Below are positions 59,001-61,511 of a DNA stretch of 64,000 nucleotides, piece after piece. The DNA is from Cyrtodaria siliqua. Taxonomy: Eukaryota > Mollusca > Bivalvia > Adapedonta > Hiatellidae. The position numbers and the translations under genes were made by a program. The stretch is from contig JAWPHD010002635.1 in the NCBI GenBank assembly GCA_037043455.1, positions 124,001-188,000 on the forward strand, in the 5' to 3' direction. The notes under the pieces were generated by a model. It did not search any database, was not told the DNA's origin, and saw only the letters and a list, made by a program, of their open reading frames with translations. The stretch's first letter is position 1; each line of letters starts with the position of its first letter.

Positions 59001-59717
59001 GGTTCTTTCATATTTCTTCCCGAGATGTTTCGTATATACACATCATGATTTTAGTCTTGTGACCACATTAATAAGACTGTCTGTCTGTTTTAACTGTCTT
59101 GTCTGTCTGTCCGTCTATCCGTCTACGCGTTTTGATGTTTTGGTTGAACTTTTTGGTTAAAGTTTTAATTTGTCCTCATTTCTCAAAAACAGATCACCAG
59201 AAAGCTTTGAAACTTGACACACATGTTCATTATCATTACTCAATATTATATGACAAGAACCATAACTCTGGCATGTATTTTACCTGCATTATCCACCCTT
59301 TTTACTTAGATTTTTCACCTAAAATGTTGAATGCACAATCCGGCATTCGCACCACTGTTAGGGCTTCACTTGTTGAACATTAAATATTGAAAATAATTTG
59401 TTCATGTCTGCGCCAAACTTTACATATCGACAGGTGCGTAATGACAGTAGTCCTGTCATACATTCTGGAACATCAGTCCCGGGAAGGCACCACAGGTGCT
59501 CCAGAGGTCAGGCATCTAGAAATTCTAATCCTATTTAAAACAAAACAAACTGTACTAGGATTTGTTTGTTCCATTTTAGTTATTAAACGAGAGAGGGGAG
59601 AAACTATCAGGTCTGGGCGATAGGACAGAGGAGATGTCTATGCAAGCCGAGGCATTCGCCGGCGCTGCTCACCAAATCATGCTGAAGTACAAAGACAAGA
59701 AATGGTACCAGTTTTAG
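4062..59717 (+). CDS. STXBP5: Tomosyn (syntaxin-binding protein 5 family), 3' half of gene, gene-level entry
   Basis: Join of 4062-5025, 36828-36947, 38237-38359, 41482-41625, 45264-45349, 48743-48833, 50437-50548, 51629-51724, 54185-54309, 57542-57666, 59580-59717 (2124 bases, 707 residues plus stop). Every junction is GT/AG and the phases chain without conflict (0-1, 1-1, 1-1, 1-1, 1-0, 0-1, 1-2, 2-2, 2-1, 1-0, 0). The product matches vertebrate tomosyn as I recall it: FSRSRSSS, PCLWVGTSLGSVLVI, GEQRFTQPVIVSPSG, YAIICSEKQAR, PTETPEAP and the terminal IMLKYKDKKWYQF. Tomosyn is a soluble protein with N-terminal Lgl-type WD40 propellers and a C-terminal R-SNARE motif. It binds syntaxin and SNAP-25 and restrains vesicle priming. 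The N-terminal exons are outside the window to the left. No other gene is interleaved on either strand. Identification is firm; STXBP5 and STXBP5L cannot be told apart, since an invertebrate would normally have one orthologue. Confidence 0.96.
5190..5405 (+). repeat. 20-bp minisatellite
   Basis: About ten degenerate copies of GGCTTTATCTTCCATACACC begin 165 bases after the linker exon donor. Several overlapping frames stay open through it, which is a property of the repeat and not evidence of a protein. Confidence 0.8.
5406..8140. other. Intron, no gene recognised
   Basis: Unique-looking AT-rich sequence. A strong pyrimidine-AG acceptor-like site at 6306-6307 (TTTTCTCTGCTATTTCAG) is followed by GGTAAGG, which gives an immediate stop in the phase left by the linker exon. 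A short frame around 7935-8000 (GTRRSPTPDLAV) resembles linker composition but lacks convincing splice sites. Confidence 0.5.
8145..11350 (+). repeat. 42-bp minisatellite, about 3.2 kb
   Basis: Roughly 75 copies of a unit built on TGAACGTCAACATAGACTGT plus ATAAATATAACAATACTTTG. The left 450 bases carry diverged units (TTACTGTCAACATAGACT), while the core alternates a few variants (TTTGGC, TTGTGC, TGTGGC) and some units are shortened. Because 42 is divisible by 3, short frames on both strands remain open; none is a credible gene. Confidence 0.92.
11351..12502. other. Intron with a three-copy 48-bp repeat
   Basis: Otherwise unremarkable AT-rich sequence. A 48-bp unit starting GATGTGTTGACGCACGTAAA occurs at 12112, 12160 and 12208, with a diverged lead copy near 12067. 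Confidence 0.6.
12503..12679 (+). CDS. Candidate alternative tomosyn linker exon or alternative last exon
   Basis: After a pyrimidine-rich acceptor (TTTTTTCCCTTGATTATAG, AG at 12501-12502) a 58-codon phase-0 frame opens. It reads NGLCMSPTTYRPRLGKYPEL, then KRSRSQGTQRK, AQSVASTEDPYYGGG and SSPK, with a TAG at 12677. The composition (Ser/Arg/Pro, SPT motif) resembles the tomosyn linker and is unlike the surrounding intron. Entry phase 0 equals that of the 4062 exon. Several possible donors would leave phase 1, as that exon does: AAG|GTACAC at 12585, AAC|GTAAAT at 12594 and GAG|GTGCTG at 12651. It could therefore replace the 4062 exon, as the mutually exclusive exons of insect tomosyn do. If no donor is used it would end the protein without the SNARE motif. 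Spliced directly after the 4062 exon (phase 1), it would reach a stop after 11 codons. No donor is strong, so the 3' end is uncertain. Confidence 0.45.
   Translation: MNGLCMSPTTYRPRLGKYPELKRSRSQGTQRKLVKAQSVASTEDPYYGGGAVSMSSPK
12826..13015 (+). repeat. Three tandem units of about 64 bp
   Basis: Three copies containing TATTGCCTTGTCCTGTTGAAAA-like and AGCTGATTGTACGTAAGTT-like segments, diverged from each other by several substitutions. Confidence 0.65.
13130..13745. repeat. Degenerate CAGATAGCATTGTCAG repeats, split by a SINE
   Basis: Short imperfect units (AGATAGCATTGTCAG, GAAGCATTGTTTTTAGTTAA) occur on both sides of the minus-strand SINE at 13244-13494, showing that the SINE landed in an older local repeat. 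Confidence 0.6.
13244..13494 (-). mobile_element. tRNA-derived SINE, family A, near full length
   Basis: On the minus strand it starts with a tRNA-like head (box A-like GTGGCCGAAGGG, box B-like GGGTTCGAATCCCA). The body follows (TCGATTCTTACGGATGGCGG, CCCAGGAAAAGTGGGTGG), and the tail is ACCATACAAACAAA. Relatives are at 23011-23266, 51784-52034, 44055-44152 and 33822-33900. No clean target duplication is visible here. Confidence 0.8.
13990..14515 (+). repeat. Four tandem units of about 140 bp with AGGTCA-type motifs
   Basis: Units share AATGAGATATTGGAACGAAA, TATGGAAAGGAAGCTTGGGA, TTGCATTTGAGGTCACTCAG and GGTCAAGGTCACTGTTAC. The same family recurs at about 48930-49350. Confidence 0.7.
14516..16317. 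other. Intron, nothing recognised
   Basis: AT-rich unique-looking sequence with a short GTGTGCGGGAGTGAACAGAT-type duplication at about 15575-15640 and 15750-15785. No exon, RNA gene or complete element is visible. Confidence 0.4.
16318..17120 (+). repeat. Dispersed repeat with AGGTCAAGGTCACC motifs
   Basis: Three or four degenerate units of about 200 bp each contain CCGTCTGTCTGTCC or CTTGTCTGCGCTACTCCT, followed by AGGTCAGTAGGTCAAAGTCA and AAGGTCACCATGACC. A further copy lies at 28370-28570. Confidence 0.65.
17275..19015 (+). repeat. 26-bp minisatellite with a GC-rich and an AT-rich half
   Basis: 17275-18310 is about 40 copies of GTGGAGGCACTACCCGTGTA plus TACAGT. 18310-19015 is a diverged AT-rich version (AATTAGAAGGCACTAAGGAC plus ATATAC), alignable over GGCACTA...TATACA. 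Long frames of up to 355 codons here translate only to CGGTT/VYSVEALP-like repeats and are not genes. Confidence 0.92.
19016..19950. other. Intron; one SINE-tail-like copy
   Basis: AT-rich sequence. 19425-19485 (ATCTTCCTCCACCAATGGAA ... AAATTCAATTCAATC) is a relative of the 3395-3600 tails. No exon is recognised. Confidence 0.4.
19950..21950 (+). repeat. Dispersed GTTAAAGTTTGTATGTAAGC repeat, interrupted by a LINE fragment
   Basis: Units containing GGTTAAAGTTTGTATGTAAG, TTGTATCTCCCAAACCAC and AATTATGGCCC occur at 20000-20460 and resume at 21545-21910, so the LINE fragment at 20461-20990 and adjoining AT-rich sequence were inserted into a pre-existing repeat. Confidence 0.55.
20461..20990 (+). 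pseudogene. Non-LTR retrotransposon 3' end: RNase H fragment and C-terminal tail
   Basis: From about 20478 a broken frame reads YSIFQHIYTDGSKDGDKVAA and SIFSAELKTIE. After a one-base frame change it continues as ESGDDHFVIFSDSLSSLPAL. These are RNase H signatures (TDGSK..., SIFSAEL, FSDS) of Jockey/I-type non-LTR elements. After CWLPNT an internal deletion joins the tail, ILLECVDFDPMQQRYYNVNS and IDFVLDFLKEIGLHKS-stop. Reverse transcriptase is absent. It is a dead fragment on the sense strand of the tomosyn intron. Confidence 0.85.
22014..22695 (+). repeat. Degenerate minisatellite of about 40-60 bp
   Basis: About 13 copies containing GTTACCAAGTTAGGCGATTC and CTCATACATATGGTGCAGAT, with variable spacing and internal deletions. 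A frame of 106 codons over the left part is incidental. Confidence 0.8.
23011..23266 (-). mobile_element. tRNA-derived SINE, family A, with target-site duplication
   Basis: Same family as 13244-13494, with a tRNA-like head at the right end (TGGTTAACACGTTGC, GGGTTCGAATTACA in minus sense) and the ACCATACAAGCAAAC-type tail at the left. It is flanked by an 11-bp direct repeat CTTTATCATAG at 23000-23010 and 23267-23277. Confidence 0.88.
23418..24003 (-). pseudogene. Helitron-like / PIF1-type transposon ORF fragments
   Basis: On the minus strand, 24003-23794 reads SSNDADSSKSKKRISPTENT and then TPYTEPNKDSNSNS before a stop. About 23640-23418 reads DIPEAAPLQKDEKFNLAMGA, ILAFEIEQMLYVFSKCEICL, ERRTELKMFNDTVCSSCQKD, then stop. 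The CEIC...CSSC cysteine pattern after FNLAMG and ERR.ELKM is what I associate with the region upstream of the Rep/helicase in mollusc Helitron-like proteins (often labelled DUF6570 or PIF1-like). The fragments are separated by non-coding sequence with GTGGATTCCGGTAATTC repeats, so the copy is dead. The family name is from memory. Confidence 0.6.
25100..25680. repeat. AT-rich GAATTTTGAAATTTTT low-complexity tract
   Basis: About 580 bases built almost only from GAATTTT, GAAATTTT and AAATTTTTT words, with no fixed period. Frames on both strands give KFKKFKIS-like or NFEIF-like strings; not a gene. Confidence 0.9.
25959..26005 (-). mobile_element. Possible Helitron-type 3' terminus (hairpin plus CTAA)
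   Basis: CGGCCGGC (25974-25981), loop TGC, GCCGGCCG (25985-25992) form a perfect 8-bp stem. On the minus strand it is followed 11 bases later by CTAA|T (25959-25962 on +). A GC-rich hairpin shortly before CTRR and insertion into AT are Helitron hallmarks. The adjacent GAGCTCTGCTCGGT is found inverted at 22763-22776. Confidence 0.4.
26006..30340. other. Intron with old dispersed repeats
   Basis: 26515-27350 holds degenerate units (CACAAATTGACATGACGGTT, GTTTGTTTCCATACGATTTG) headed by AGCTCTACTGGCC. 28370-28570 is a copy of the AGGTCAAGGTCACC family, (TG)n is at about 28197-28212, and a GTTT-rich run is at 29460-29490. Nothing else is recognised and no exon is supported. Confidence 0.45.
30340..31620 (+). 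repeat. 48-bp minisatellite
   Basis: About 26 copies of GCTGCTATATCTCTGTTACT plus CTCTGTCTGCTTTGATTCTC plus TTGCTGTA. A local doublet variant (GCTCTATCTCTTACTCTCTT) alternates at 30730-30960. Period 48 leaves a 16-residue repeat frame open (SLLLSDSFDSLAVAAI), interpreted as incidental. Confidence 0.9.
31621..32610. other. Intron, then part of the 162-bp AGGTCA family
   Basis: AT-rich sequence to about 32400, then a dispersed repeat (CTTGAGGGATTTTGAAATAA, CAAGGTCACACTTAGAGGTC) that resumes after 33453. This shows that the element at 32611-33444 inserted into it. Confidence 0.55.
32611..33444. mobile_element. Mutator-like MITE: 95-bp TIRs, 9-bp target duplication
   Basis: The left end CAATCTCATTAAAATCAGAT and the following roughly 75 bases reappear as a near-perfect reverse complement at 33350-33444, with one clear mismatch (GAGCATATT versus GACCATATT). 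The element is flanked by CTCCACATC at 32602-32610 and 33445-33453. Long TIRs with a 9-bp duplication are typical of Mutator/MULE elements. There is no transposase frame, so it is non-autonomous. It carries a tRNA-like segment internally. A second copy starts at 61160. Confidence 0.85.
33015..33108 (+). other. tRNA-like segment inside the MITE
   Basis: GGCCCGATTAGCTCAGTTGA begins an acceptor/D-arm-like sequence with a box A-like core. GGGTACAATCCCAC is box B-like, and AATCGG at the end pairs with CCGATT at the start. The middle is too long and lacks a convincing anticodon stem, so it is a pseudo-tRNA rather than a gene. The same head (CCTAGCTCAGTTGATAGCG) occurs at 63964-63982 in the second copy. 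Confidence 0.5.
33822..33900 (-). mobile_element. SINE family A, 3' end fragment
   Basis: GTTTGTATGGTGTTTTACAT ... TTCAACACATGTAAGG ... GACGGTCGATTTTTT matches the tail half of the family A SINE in minus orientation; the head is missing. Confidence 0.7.
34119..35144. mobile_element. TIR element, Tc1/mariner-like ends, non-autonomous
   Basis: Left TATACTGAACAAAAAAAGTT (34119 onward) and right TTTTGCTCAGTATA (35131-35144) are inverted relatives bordered by TA. No transposase frame is seen. The interior includes copies of a TTAACGTTGGCTATAACTTT/AAGGTCAA repeat at about 34300-34640 (also at 58800-59060), so the boundaries could be coincidental. Confidence 0.45.
35650..36543. mobile_element. TIR element with ACAGTCAAACCTG ends
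   Basis: TATACAGTCAAACCTG at 35650-35665 and CAGGTTTGACTGTATA at 36528-36543 are perfect inverted repeats, bordered by TA on each side, as in Tc1/mariner-type MITEs. There is no coding capacity. Confidence 0.6.
36125..36345 (+). repeat. AGCTTTAATATTTGTTTCTG minisatellite with (AT)n
   Basis: Seven units of about 32-36 bp, each AGCTTTAATATTTGTTTCTG plus a variable TATATATATAT run, nested in the TIR element at 35650-36543. Confidence 0.85.
36828..36947 (+). CDS. STXBP5: Tomosyn exon: FSRSRSSS segment
   Basis: Acceptor TTTTCGCAG at 36826-36827 and donor TTTG|GTATGT at 36948; phase 1 in and 1 out. It encodes KNDGSTFSRSRSSSMSSLEN, then VSKEAIQCLVFADSYTRKF. The Ser/Arg cluster followed by a beta-strand-like stretch is a hallmark of tomosyns (FSRSRSSS is present in human STXBP5) and marks re-entry into the C-terminal propeller after the linker. 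It is the first exon after an intron of about 31.8 kb. A TIR element ends 285 bases upstream. Confidence 0.93.
37000..37440 (+). repeat. Dispersed repeat, GGTCACGTCTGGTCTCCGCT family
   Basis: Two degenerate tandem units share TTTTCACCAAACTTCA, TGGGTCGCTGTGACC-like and GAAATAAAGGTCACGTCTGG segments. The same family, four or five units long, occurs at 44260-45015. Confidence 0.6.
37459..37659 (+). mobile_element. SINE family B, 5'-truncated, with 14-bp target duplication
   Basis: It shares GGCGGTCCCATGTATCGG, AAGAACCATAGGAATCTATT and TGTTGATGAGCCGTTAAACA with the near-complete copy at 58077-58396. It is flanked by TTCATAATAGGACC at 37445-37458 and 37660-37673. The tRNA head is missing. Confidence 0.88.
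38237..38359 (+). CDS. STXBP5: Tomosyn exon: WVGTSLGSVLVI propeller blade
   Basis: Acceptor GTGATTTCAG at 38235-38236, donor AGTG|GTAAGT at 38360, phase 1 in and 1 out. It encodes DNFTCPCLWVGTSLGSVLVI, then VMNLPPPGEQRFTQPVIVSP and SG. This is the most conserved block of the tomosyn C-terminal propeller (WVGTxLGxVLVI, NLPPxGEQR, QPVIVSPSG). The last 44 exon bases plus the first 17 intron bases form the seed unit of the 61-bp minisatellite that follows, so the true donor is the first of more than 20 near-identical donors. The first donor is taken as real because it joins in phase to the 41482 exon. Confidence 0.96.
38316..40870 (+). repeat. 61-bp minisatellite copied from the exon 38237-38359 donor junction
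   Basis: The unit is the last 44 bases of the exon (AGGGGAGCAGCGATTTACTC, CTGTTATAGTCTCACCTAGTG) followed by its donor GTAAGTTTT and a few intron bases. It starts inside the exon and runs on for about 2.2 kb of repeat (about 37 units, period 61 measured at 39661, 39722, 39783, 39844). More than 20 units keep GTGGTAAGTTT intact. The right end degrades into shorter units from about 40640. A separate insertion splits it at 38795-39095. Confidence 0.93.
38795..39095 (+). mobile_element. Insertion inside the 61-bp array (SINE/LINE-tail-like)
   Basis: About 300 bases unrelated to the array end in AAAAATAAATAAAAATAAAA, with near-duplicated borders TTTCAAGTTA (left) and TTTCAAATTA (right). An A-rich tail plus a short target duplication suggest a retroposed element. 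The family is not recognised. Confidence 0.5.
40871..41481. other. Intron, nothing recognised
   Basis: AT-rich sequence with a short AGTAGGTAAAAAGTCGAGGTCACC remnant near 40970. No exon or complete element. Confidence 0.4.
41482..41625 (+). CDS. STXBP5: Tomosyn exon: FRLKGAIQAMSFLD segment
   Basis: Acceptor ATTGTTTTCAG at 41480-41481, donor CAACAC|GTAAGT at 41626, phase 1 in and 1 out. It encodes TIFRLKGAIQAMSFLDCNGM, then IIPAITSGTWKDATRDEP and SKNSKPQST. The start is strongly tomosyn-like; the tail is the variable insert before the next strand. The exon's final bases (TTCTAAACCACAATCAACAC) and the donor seed the 39-bp array that runs to about 43765. Reading through the donor stays open only to 41687. 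Confidence 0.95.
41606..43765 (+). repeat. 39-bp minisatellite copied from the exon 41482-41625 donor junction
   Basis: The unit is CTTGTACTATGGATTCTAAA plus CCACAATCAACACACAAGT. The exon end TTCTAAACCACAATCAACAC and the donor GTAAGT are the seed; in most units the GT has decayed to ACAAGT, GCAAGT or ATAAGT. Units vary in length to about 42600 and are regular 39-mers afterwards. Since 39 is divisible by 3, frames of 293 and 344 (+) and 235 (-) codons stay open as SCTMDSKPQSTHK-like repeats; none joins the exon frame. Confidence 0.93.
44055..44152 (-). mobile_element. SINE family A fragment with internal deletion
   Basis: TTTGGATGGTGTTTTACG (tail end) joins directly to GTGGGATTCGAACCGGCAGA and TAACCATTCGGCCACGTAAA (tRNA-like head), so the body is deleted. 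Confidence 0.75.
44260..45015 (+). repeat. Tandem units of the GGTCACGTCCGGTCTCCGCT family
   Basis: Four to five units of about 135-140 bp contain TTGCAAGATTTTCATCAAAC, TATGCATCTAACATCATGTG and AAATATAGGTCACGTCCGGT. Related to 37000-37400. Confidence 0.7.
45264..45349 (+). CDS. STXBP5: Tomosyn exon: YAIICSEKQAR segment
   Basis: Acceptor TTTTTAACAG at 45262-45263, donor GCAAGA|GTAAGT at 45350, phase 1 in and 0 out. It encodes PQKIKISPTSSTEMVDRQYA, then IICSEKQAR, matching the vertebrate SPSSS...YAVICSEKQAK block, a propeller strand. The donor hexamer and following intron bases are amplified in the 28-bp array immediately downstream. Confidence 0.95.
45340..45955 (+). repeat. 28-bp minisatellite carrying the exon 45264-45349 donor
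   Basis: The unit is GAGTAAGTGTATCTCATCCT plus CACATCTC, about 21 copies. It begins at the exon's own donor (AAGA|GTAAGTATATCTCATCCTC), so each unit reproduces a near-consensus GA|GTAAGT donor. Confidence 0.92.
46040..47890. repeat. Degenerate TTAGCCCTTAAAAATAGAG repeats split by a dispersed element
   Basis: Short units (GCCTCTAAAATTAGAG, AGCCCTTAAAAATAGAGG) flank a block at about 46250-47760. Within it, 46434-47634 is a second copy of the 350-2580 family: ends AGCTCGACTGATC and GTCAGTAGAGCT, then GACCTCTTGTTAT, with AAGATGGCCTCC-type units of about 320 bp. Confidence 0.6.
47990..48742 (+). repeat. Roughly 84-bp minisatellite copied from the exon 48743-48833 acceptor junction
   Basis: Nine units of 82-88 bases, each with GAGGTTGTATCATTACAATC, ACACATTGAACAATAAATAA, CTGCCTTGCAG and ATCATGTATACTATGGTATA. 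The final unit runs directly into the true acceptor and exon (TTTCAGGTTGTATCATTACC). Units carry GAG where the exon has CAG. Three consecutive units form a 252-base higher-order repeat seen twice and part of a third time. Confidence 0.92.
48743..48833 (+). CDS. STXBP5: Tomosyn exon: VVSLPSQTCPYK segment
   Basis: Acceptor TTTGTTTCAG at 48741-48742, donor CAGGG|GTGAGT at 48834, phase 0 in and 1 out. It encodes VVSLPSQTCPYKVRISESSF, then VIKADIVNLR. It matches the conserved VISLPTQNCAYK...FVLRGDIV region of vertebrate tomosyn. The first bases of the exon (GTTGTATCATTAC) recur in every unit of the upstream array of about 84 bp, with GAG in place of the functional CAG. Confidence 0.95.
48930..49350 (+). 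repeat. Dispersed repeat related to 13990-14515
   Basis: Three units share AATGAGATATTGCAACGATA, TATGGAAAGGAAGCTTGGGA and ACTGGGTCAAGGT motifs. Confidence 0.65.
49645..50436 (+). repeat. 85/86-bp tandem array of partial exon copies with acceptors
   Basis: Acceptor-like GTATTTACAG followed by the exon 50437 start (GTGATAGTGTATGTTTGGCC, then TTTCCAATGGTCACATC and AGTTTACCTAGTCTC) begins at 49666, 49751, 49836, 49922, 50008, 50094, 50180, 50266 and 50351, before the true copy at 50437. Each copy stops after PSL and re-enters intron sequence (TATTGTGTATTTACAG). Units starting 49836/49922/50008 match 50094/50180/50266, a 258-base higher-order duplication. Confidence 0.94.
50437..50548 (+). CDS. 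STXBP5: Tomosyn exon: SVCLACYVSNGHI segment
   Basis: Acceptor GTATTTACAG at 50435-50436, donor ATGAG|GTAAGA at 50549, phase 1 in and 2 out. It encodes DSVCLACYVSNGHIVVYSLP, then SLKLLLDVDFLALTDM. It matches vertebrate SICLACFCANGHIMTFSLPSL. This is the last of ten tandem copies of the exon start, and the only one followed by the exon's 3' end and a donor. It also keeps the best residue match (IVVYSLPSL), so it is called the functional copy. Confidence 0.94.
50549..51628. other. Intron, nothing recognised
   Basis: AT-rich unique-looking sequence with a CTGTCTTTCTGTCTGTATG remnant near 50697. No element boundary or exon is supported. Confidence 0.4.
51629..51724 (+). CDS. STXBP5: Tomosyn exon: VARTFSFSNNGHAMYMCSPTE segment
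   Basis: Acceptor TTTTTTCTCTGACAG at 51627-51628, donor ATTTG|GTAAGT at 51725, phase 2 in and 2 out. It encodes VARTFSFSNNGHAMYMCSPT, then ELQKIAYSAEI, the last propeller strands (vertebrate IARTFCFTNNGQALYLVSPTE). It is one of the few exons here without a boundary-associated minisatellite. A SINE lies 60 bases downstream in the intron. Confidence 0.95.
51784..52034 (+). mobile_element. tRNA-derived SINE, family A, full length, 8-bp target duplication
   Basis: Head GCGTCTCCGTGGCCGAATGG with box A-like GTGGCCGAATGGTTAACG, box B-like GGTTCAAATCCCACT, body TTCTTACGGATGGCGGGA, tail ACACCATACAAACAAACAAA. It is flanked by TCAAATAA at 51776-51783 and 52035-52042. It lies in the sense orientation in the tomosyn intron, 60 bases from a donor. 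Confidence 0.88.
52534..52754. mobile_element. Two adjacent copies of a small inverted-repeat element
   Basis: AATACTGAATTTATTTAACA (52541-52560) pairs with TGTTGAATAAATTCAGTATT (52618-52637). The second copy, about 52651-52754, pairs ATATTGAATTTATTTAACA with TGTTAAATAAATTCAATAT. The inner parts of both copies match (AAAACATTACTAT...TTTTATCCAATTTGTT). They look like a palindromic MITE duplicated in tandem. Confidence 0.65.
52760..53975. other. Intron, nothing recognised
   Basis: AT-rich. It includes a short inverted pair around TTCAAACATACCCGGGACCCCAG (53806) and TGGGGTCCAGTGTATGTTTGAA (53937), about 130 bases apart, which may bound a small TIR element. No exon. Confidence 0.4.
53978..54201 (+). 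repeat. 38-bp minisatellite copied from the exon 54185-54309 acceptor junction
   Basis: The unit TGATAACCTTAATGAGATTA plus TGCCATTTGTACTTGCAG has exon-like starts at 53995, 54033, 54071, 54109, 54147 and 54185. Each provides a TTGTACTTGCAG acceptor and the exon's first 17 bases. Only the last continues into coding sequence. Upstream acceptors would add 38-base steps and lead to stops. Confidence 0.94.
54185..54309 (+). CDS. STXBP5: Tomosyn exon: MLGELFLPTETPEAP segment
   Basis: Acceptor TTGTACTTGCAG at 54183-54184, donor CTTT|GTAAGC at 54310, phase 2 in and 1 out. It encodes DNLNEMLGELFLPTETPEAP, then KQSFFKNLFSGGTSLLDREE and L. It matches vertebrate LQEMLGELFTPVETPEAPNR...LDREELF, the tail segment reported to link the propellers to the SNARE motif. 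The acceptor and first 17 exon bases are repeated five more times upstream at 38-bp spacing. Only this copy continues into the conserved sequence. Confidence 0.95.
54310..55249. other. Intron, nothing recognised
   Basis: AT-rich. CATATATGGAATATTTATAC (55048) and CCATATATGGTAATTT (55220) suggest a possible small inverted element. No exon. Confidence 0.35.
55250..55430 (+). mobile_element. SINE family B, 5'-truncated
   Basis: GGGCGGTCCCGTGTATTGGT ... AAGAACCATAGGAATCTATT ... TGTTGATGAGCCGTTAAACA matches 58077-58396 in plus orientation. A short flanking similarity (TCTAAAAAT/TCTAAAATT) is a possible target duplication. Confidence 0.75.
55440..56585 (+). repeat. Dispersed element with about five 165-bp tandem units
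   Basis: Units contain TCTTCTTCTCTGAAACTACA, AGAGCCAGAGGTTTAATATT, TTATGGTCCTTTACCAAGTT, GGTGACCCTGGGGTCACATT and TTACATAGACTTGTATAGGG. It ends with GGGCCATCTTGGCCCTCTTG. No coding capacity. Confidence 0.7.
56586..57541. other. Intron, nothing recognised
   Basis: AT-rich unique-looking sequence. No exon, RNA gene or element boundary is visible. Confidence 0.4.
57542..57666 (+). CDS. STXBP5: Tomosyn exon: tail and start of R-SNARE motif
   Basis: Acceptor TCTATATTTCAG at 57540-57541, donor AGATTG|GTACGT at 57667, phase 1 in and 0 out. It encodes GETSGKGPRGLATRVPGTGG, then MQHLQAQAAGTAGGEVSRAR and L. It is GC-rich relative to its surroundings. It matches vertebrate GESSSGKASRSLAQHIPGPGG...GELARARL; the final helix is the N-terminal part of the R-SNARE motif. 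Confidence 0.95.
58077..58396 (-). mobile_element. tRNA-derived SINE, family B, full length, 12-bp target duplication
   Basis: Minus-strand head GGCGTGGCGCAGTCGGTAGC, box B-like CGGGTTCAATCCTGC, then GTTCTTGGGCAAGACACTTT, body AAGAACCATAGGAATC, tail ATTCAATTCAATT. It is flanked by TCAATGTGAGAA at 58065-58076 and 58397-58408. The GGGCAAGACACTT core is widespread among animal tRNA SINEs. Truncated relatives are at 37459 and 55250. Confidence 0.9.
58800..59060 (+). repeat. Dispersed repeat, AACTTAACGTTGGCTATAAC family
   Basis: TTGGCTGTAACTTTTCATTC, ATATTTCTTCATCAAACTTT and AAAGGTCACGATCAC match units at 34300-34640. Confidence 0.55.
59580..59717 (+). CDS. STXBP5: Tomosyn last exon: C-terminal R-SNARE motif and stop
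   Basis: Acceptor TTCCATTTTAG at 59578-59579, phase 0, 45 codons and TAG at 59715. It encodes LLNERGEKLSGLGDRTEEMS, then MQAEAFAGAAHQIMLKYKDK and KWYQF. The arginine at exon residue 5 aligns with the 0-layer arginine of synaptobrevin (LERDQKLSELDDR), and heptad hydrophobics continue through to IML. There is no transmembrane segment, as expected for tomosyn, which competes with the membrane-anchored R-SNARE for syntaxin and SNAP-25. The ending KYKDKKWYQF is essentially invariant in the family. Confidence 0.97.
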   Translation, partial: LLNERGEKLSGLGDRTEEMSMQAEAFAGAAHQIMLKYKDKKWYQF

Positions 59718-61000
59718 CATCAGCTCACATGCTGCACGTGTGTGTGTGTATGCAGACAGAAACTGGAGTTTCTTAGATTGCCCTTCTGCTACTGACAGAG
59801 ACTGGGATGTGAGATTGGCTTGGTGATCAGTGACGGCATGTGTGAGAAATGTGTAACAAGACAATGTGGCGGAGATAAGTCACAGGAGGCTTGTGTTACA
59901 GGAGACTTTACCTGCCGTTTTGCAAAAACATTAAGCCATTCCAGTATCCCTTATTGGAAAGCTTAAATGCTCTATAGATGTCCGATTTTGTGTTCCCTAG
60001 TTATTTGGAGTTTGCAGAAAAAATGTTTCATGCGCAAGTTCATTGAATTAGTAGTGCAGACTGTATTAAAAAGAAAATGCTGCTAGTTTGTAGGAATTGA
60101 AGGAATCCCGTTTGTTAAAAGTGCTGAAATGTCGCTACGCAGGAGTGTTATATGAAATATAATGTTGATTCTTAGCCGCTGTAAACGATACAAGTGACGG
60201 AAGAGGAAAAACAAGTGCTATTTTGGATCATTAACCTGTGTAAAATTGATACCAGATAGATGAACTCGATGAGAGATTTCTCTTTAGTGTGCATTCTGTG
60301 CTAGTGATTATTATGCACTCTTTAGAGAGGCAGGGACCAGTTATTTACTTATTGGTACTGAGGGACCAGTTATTTACTTGTTGGCACTGAGGGACCAGTT
60401 ATTTATTTACTCATCAACACTGAGGGACTAGTTATTATTTGCTTATCAATTTGAACCAAACATCATCATGATCATCCCCATCATTCCATTCTGATCTGCT
60501 TGTGCAGTGAAGAATCGTCTGTCGTTTTGTACATGTTTATTCTGTAATTGTTTGCTCTAGGTTTACTCCAATATACACCACACCAATATGCGCCACACTG
60601 TTTTGTACGCTTATGGGTTTTGAGGGACTAGATTGCAAGCTCATACACGAAATGGCGAGAGATCAGGCAAGTCCTCCATGGAAACAGATAATACGCTACT
60701 CTGGCACTTCACTAGTGCAGGTTTATGTGACAGTAATGCCAGCAGATGTGTCGATAAAACTGGTAAAATGAACATCCTGATGTTATAATACTATAATTTA
60801 TCATAATTTGTACAACAATAATGCCGTTAATATATGATTAGTAATTTTTTCTGATTCTTCAGAATTCCTGTCTAAATAAATTGGGGGTGAAAATACAAAT
60901 ACGCAGATTCCTGCCTGTAAATACAAAGGTAGGTTTTTCTGAAATTGACGCTGTCAATGCTGTTAACTTGTGCATCTTTTTTGCAAAACTATAAGCTAAA
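59718..61000 (+). other. STXBP5: Tomosyn 3' UTR (extent uncertain)
   Basis: Non-coding sequence follows the stop. A canonical AATAAA lies at 60875-60880 and a weaker ATTAAA near 60065, so the transcript could end within about 1.2 kb. A short block of near-29-bp repeats (AGGGACCAGTTATTTACTTA) sits at about 60325-60435. The UTR end is not defined by the sequence alone. Confidence 0.5.
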
Positions 61001-61511
61001 CAACACAAAATAAGTTACAAATACCAGTGTCAGGACATTCTGTAGTGCACATCAGCAGCAGGTTTGCTGCATTCAAGTCTGCAGTGTTGATCTTGTCTAC
61101 TCTTATTCAGTTGTTGAGTTGAGTGTCCAAGAAAATAATGTAGACAGCCAAAATGCATACAATCTCATTAAAATCATATCCTAATTATGCTTTGATACTC
61201 TCCGCTATAGGATCTGACAACACTGCCTTAGAGGTCACGCCAGATCGACCTTTCATCTAATCAATACTAATGAGAAGATCAACTAAATTCAACCAATGAA
61301 ATAGCGCGTTTCATATACACCAGCTGATGTTTGAGTGAACTGAACATCAAAAATCCACATAAAACAGATCGCTGTGTCGCTGTGTGTTAATGCTGTGGAG
61401 TTGCACGATAAATTCAAAGAAATGCACTAAATGGCATGTTTTACATCAAGAATACGAAGAAAATCAATGGCTCAGTCATGTTTTGAAAATATATATTCTA
61501 CCGAGATTATT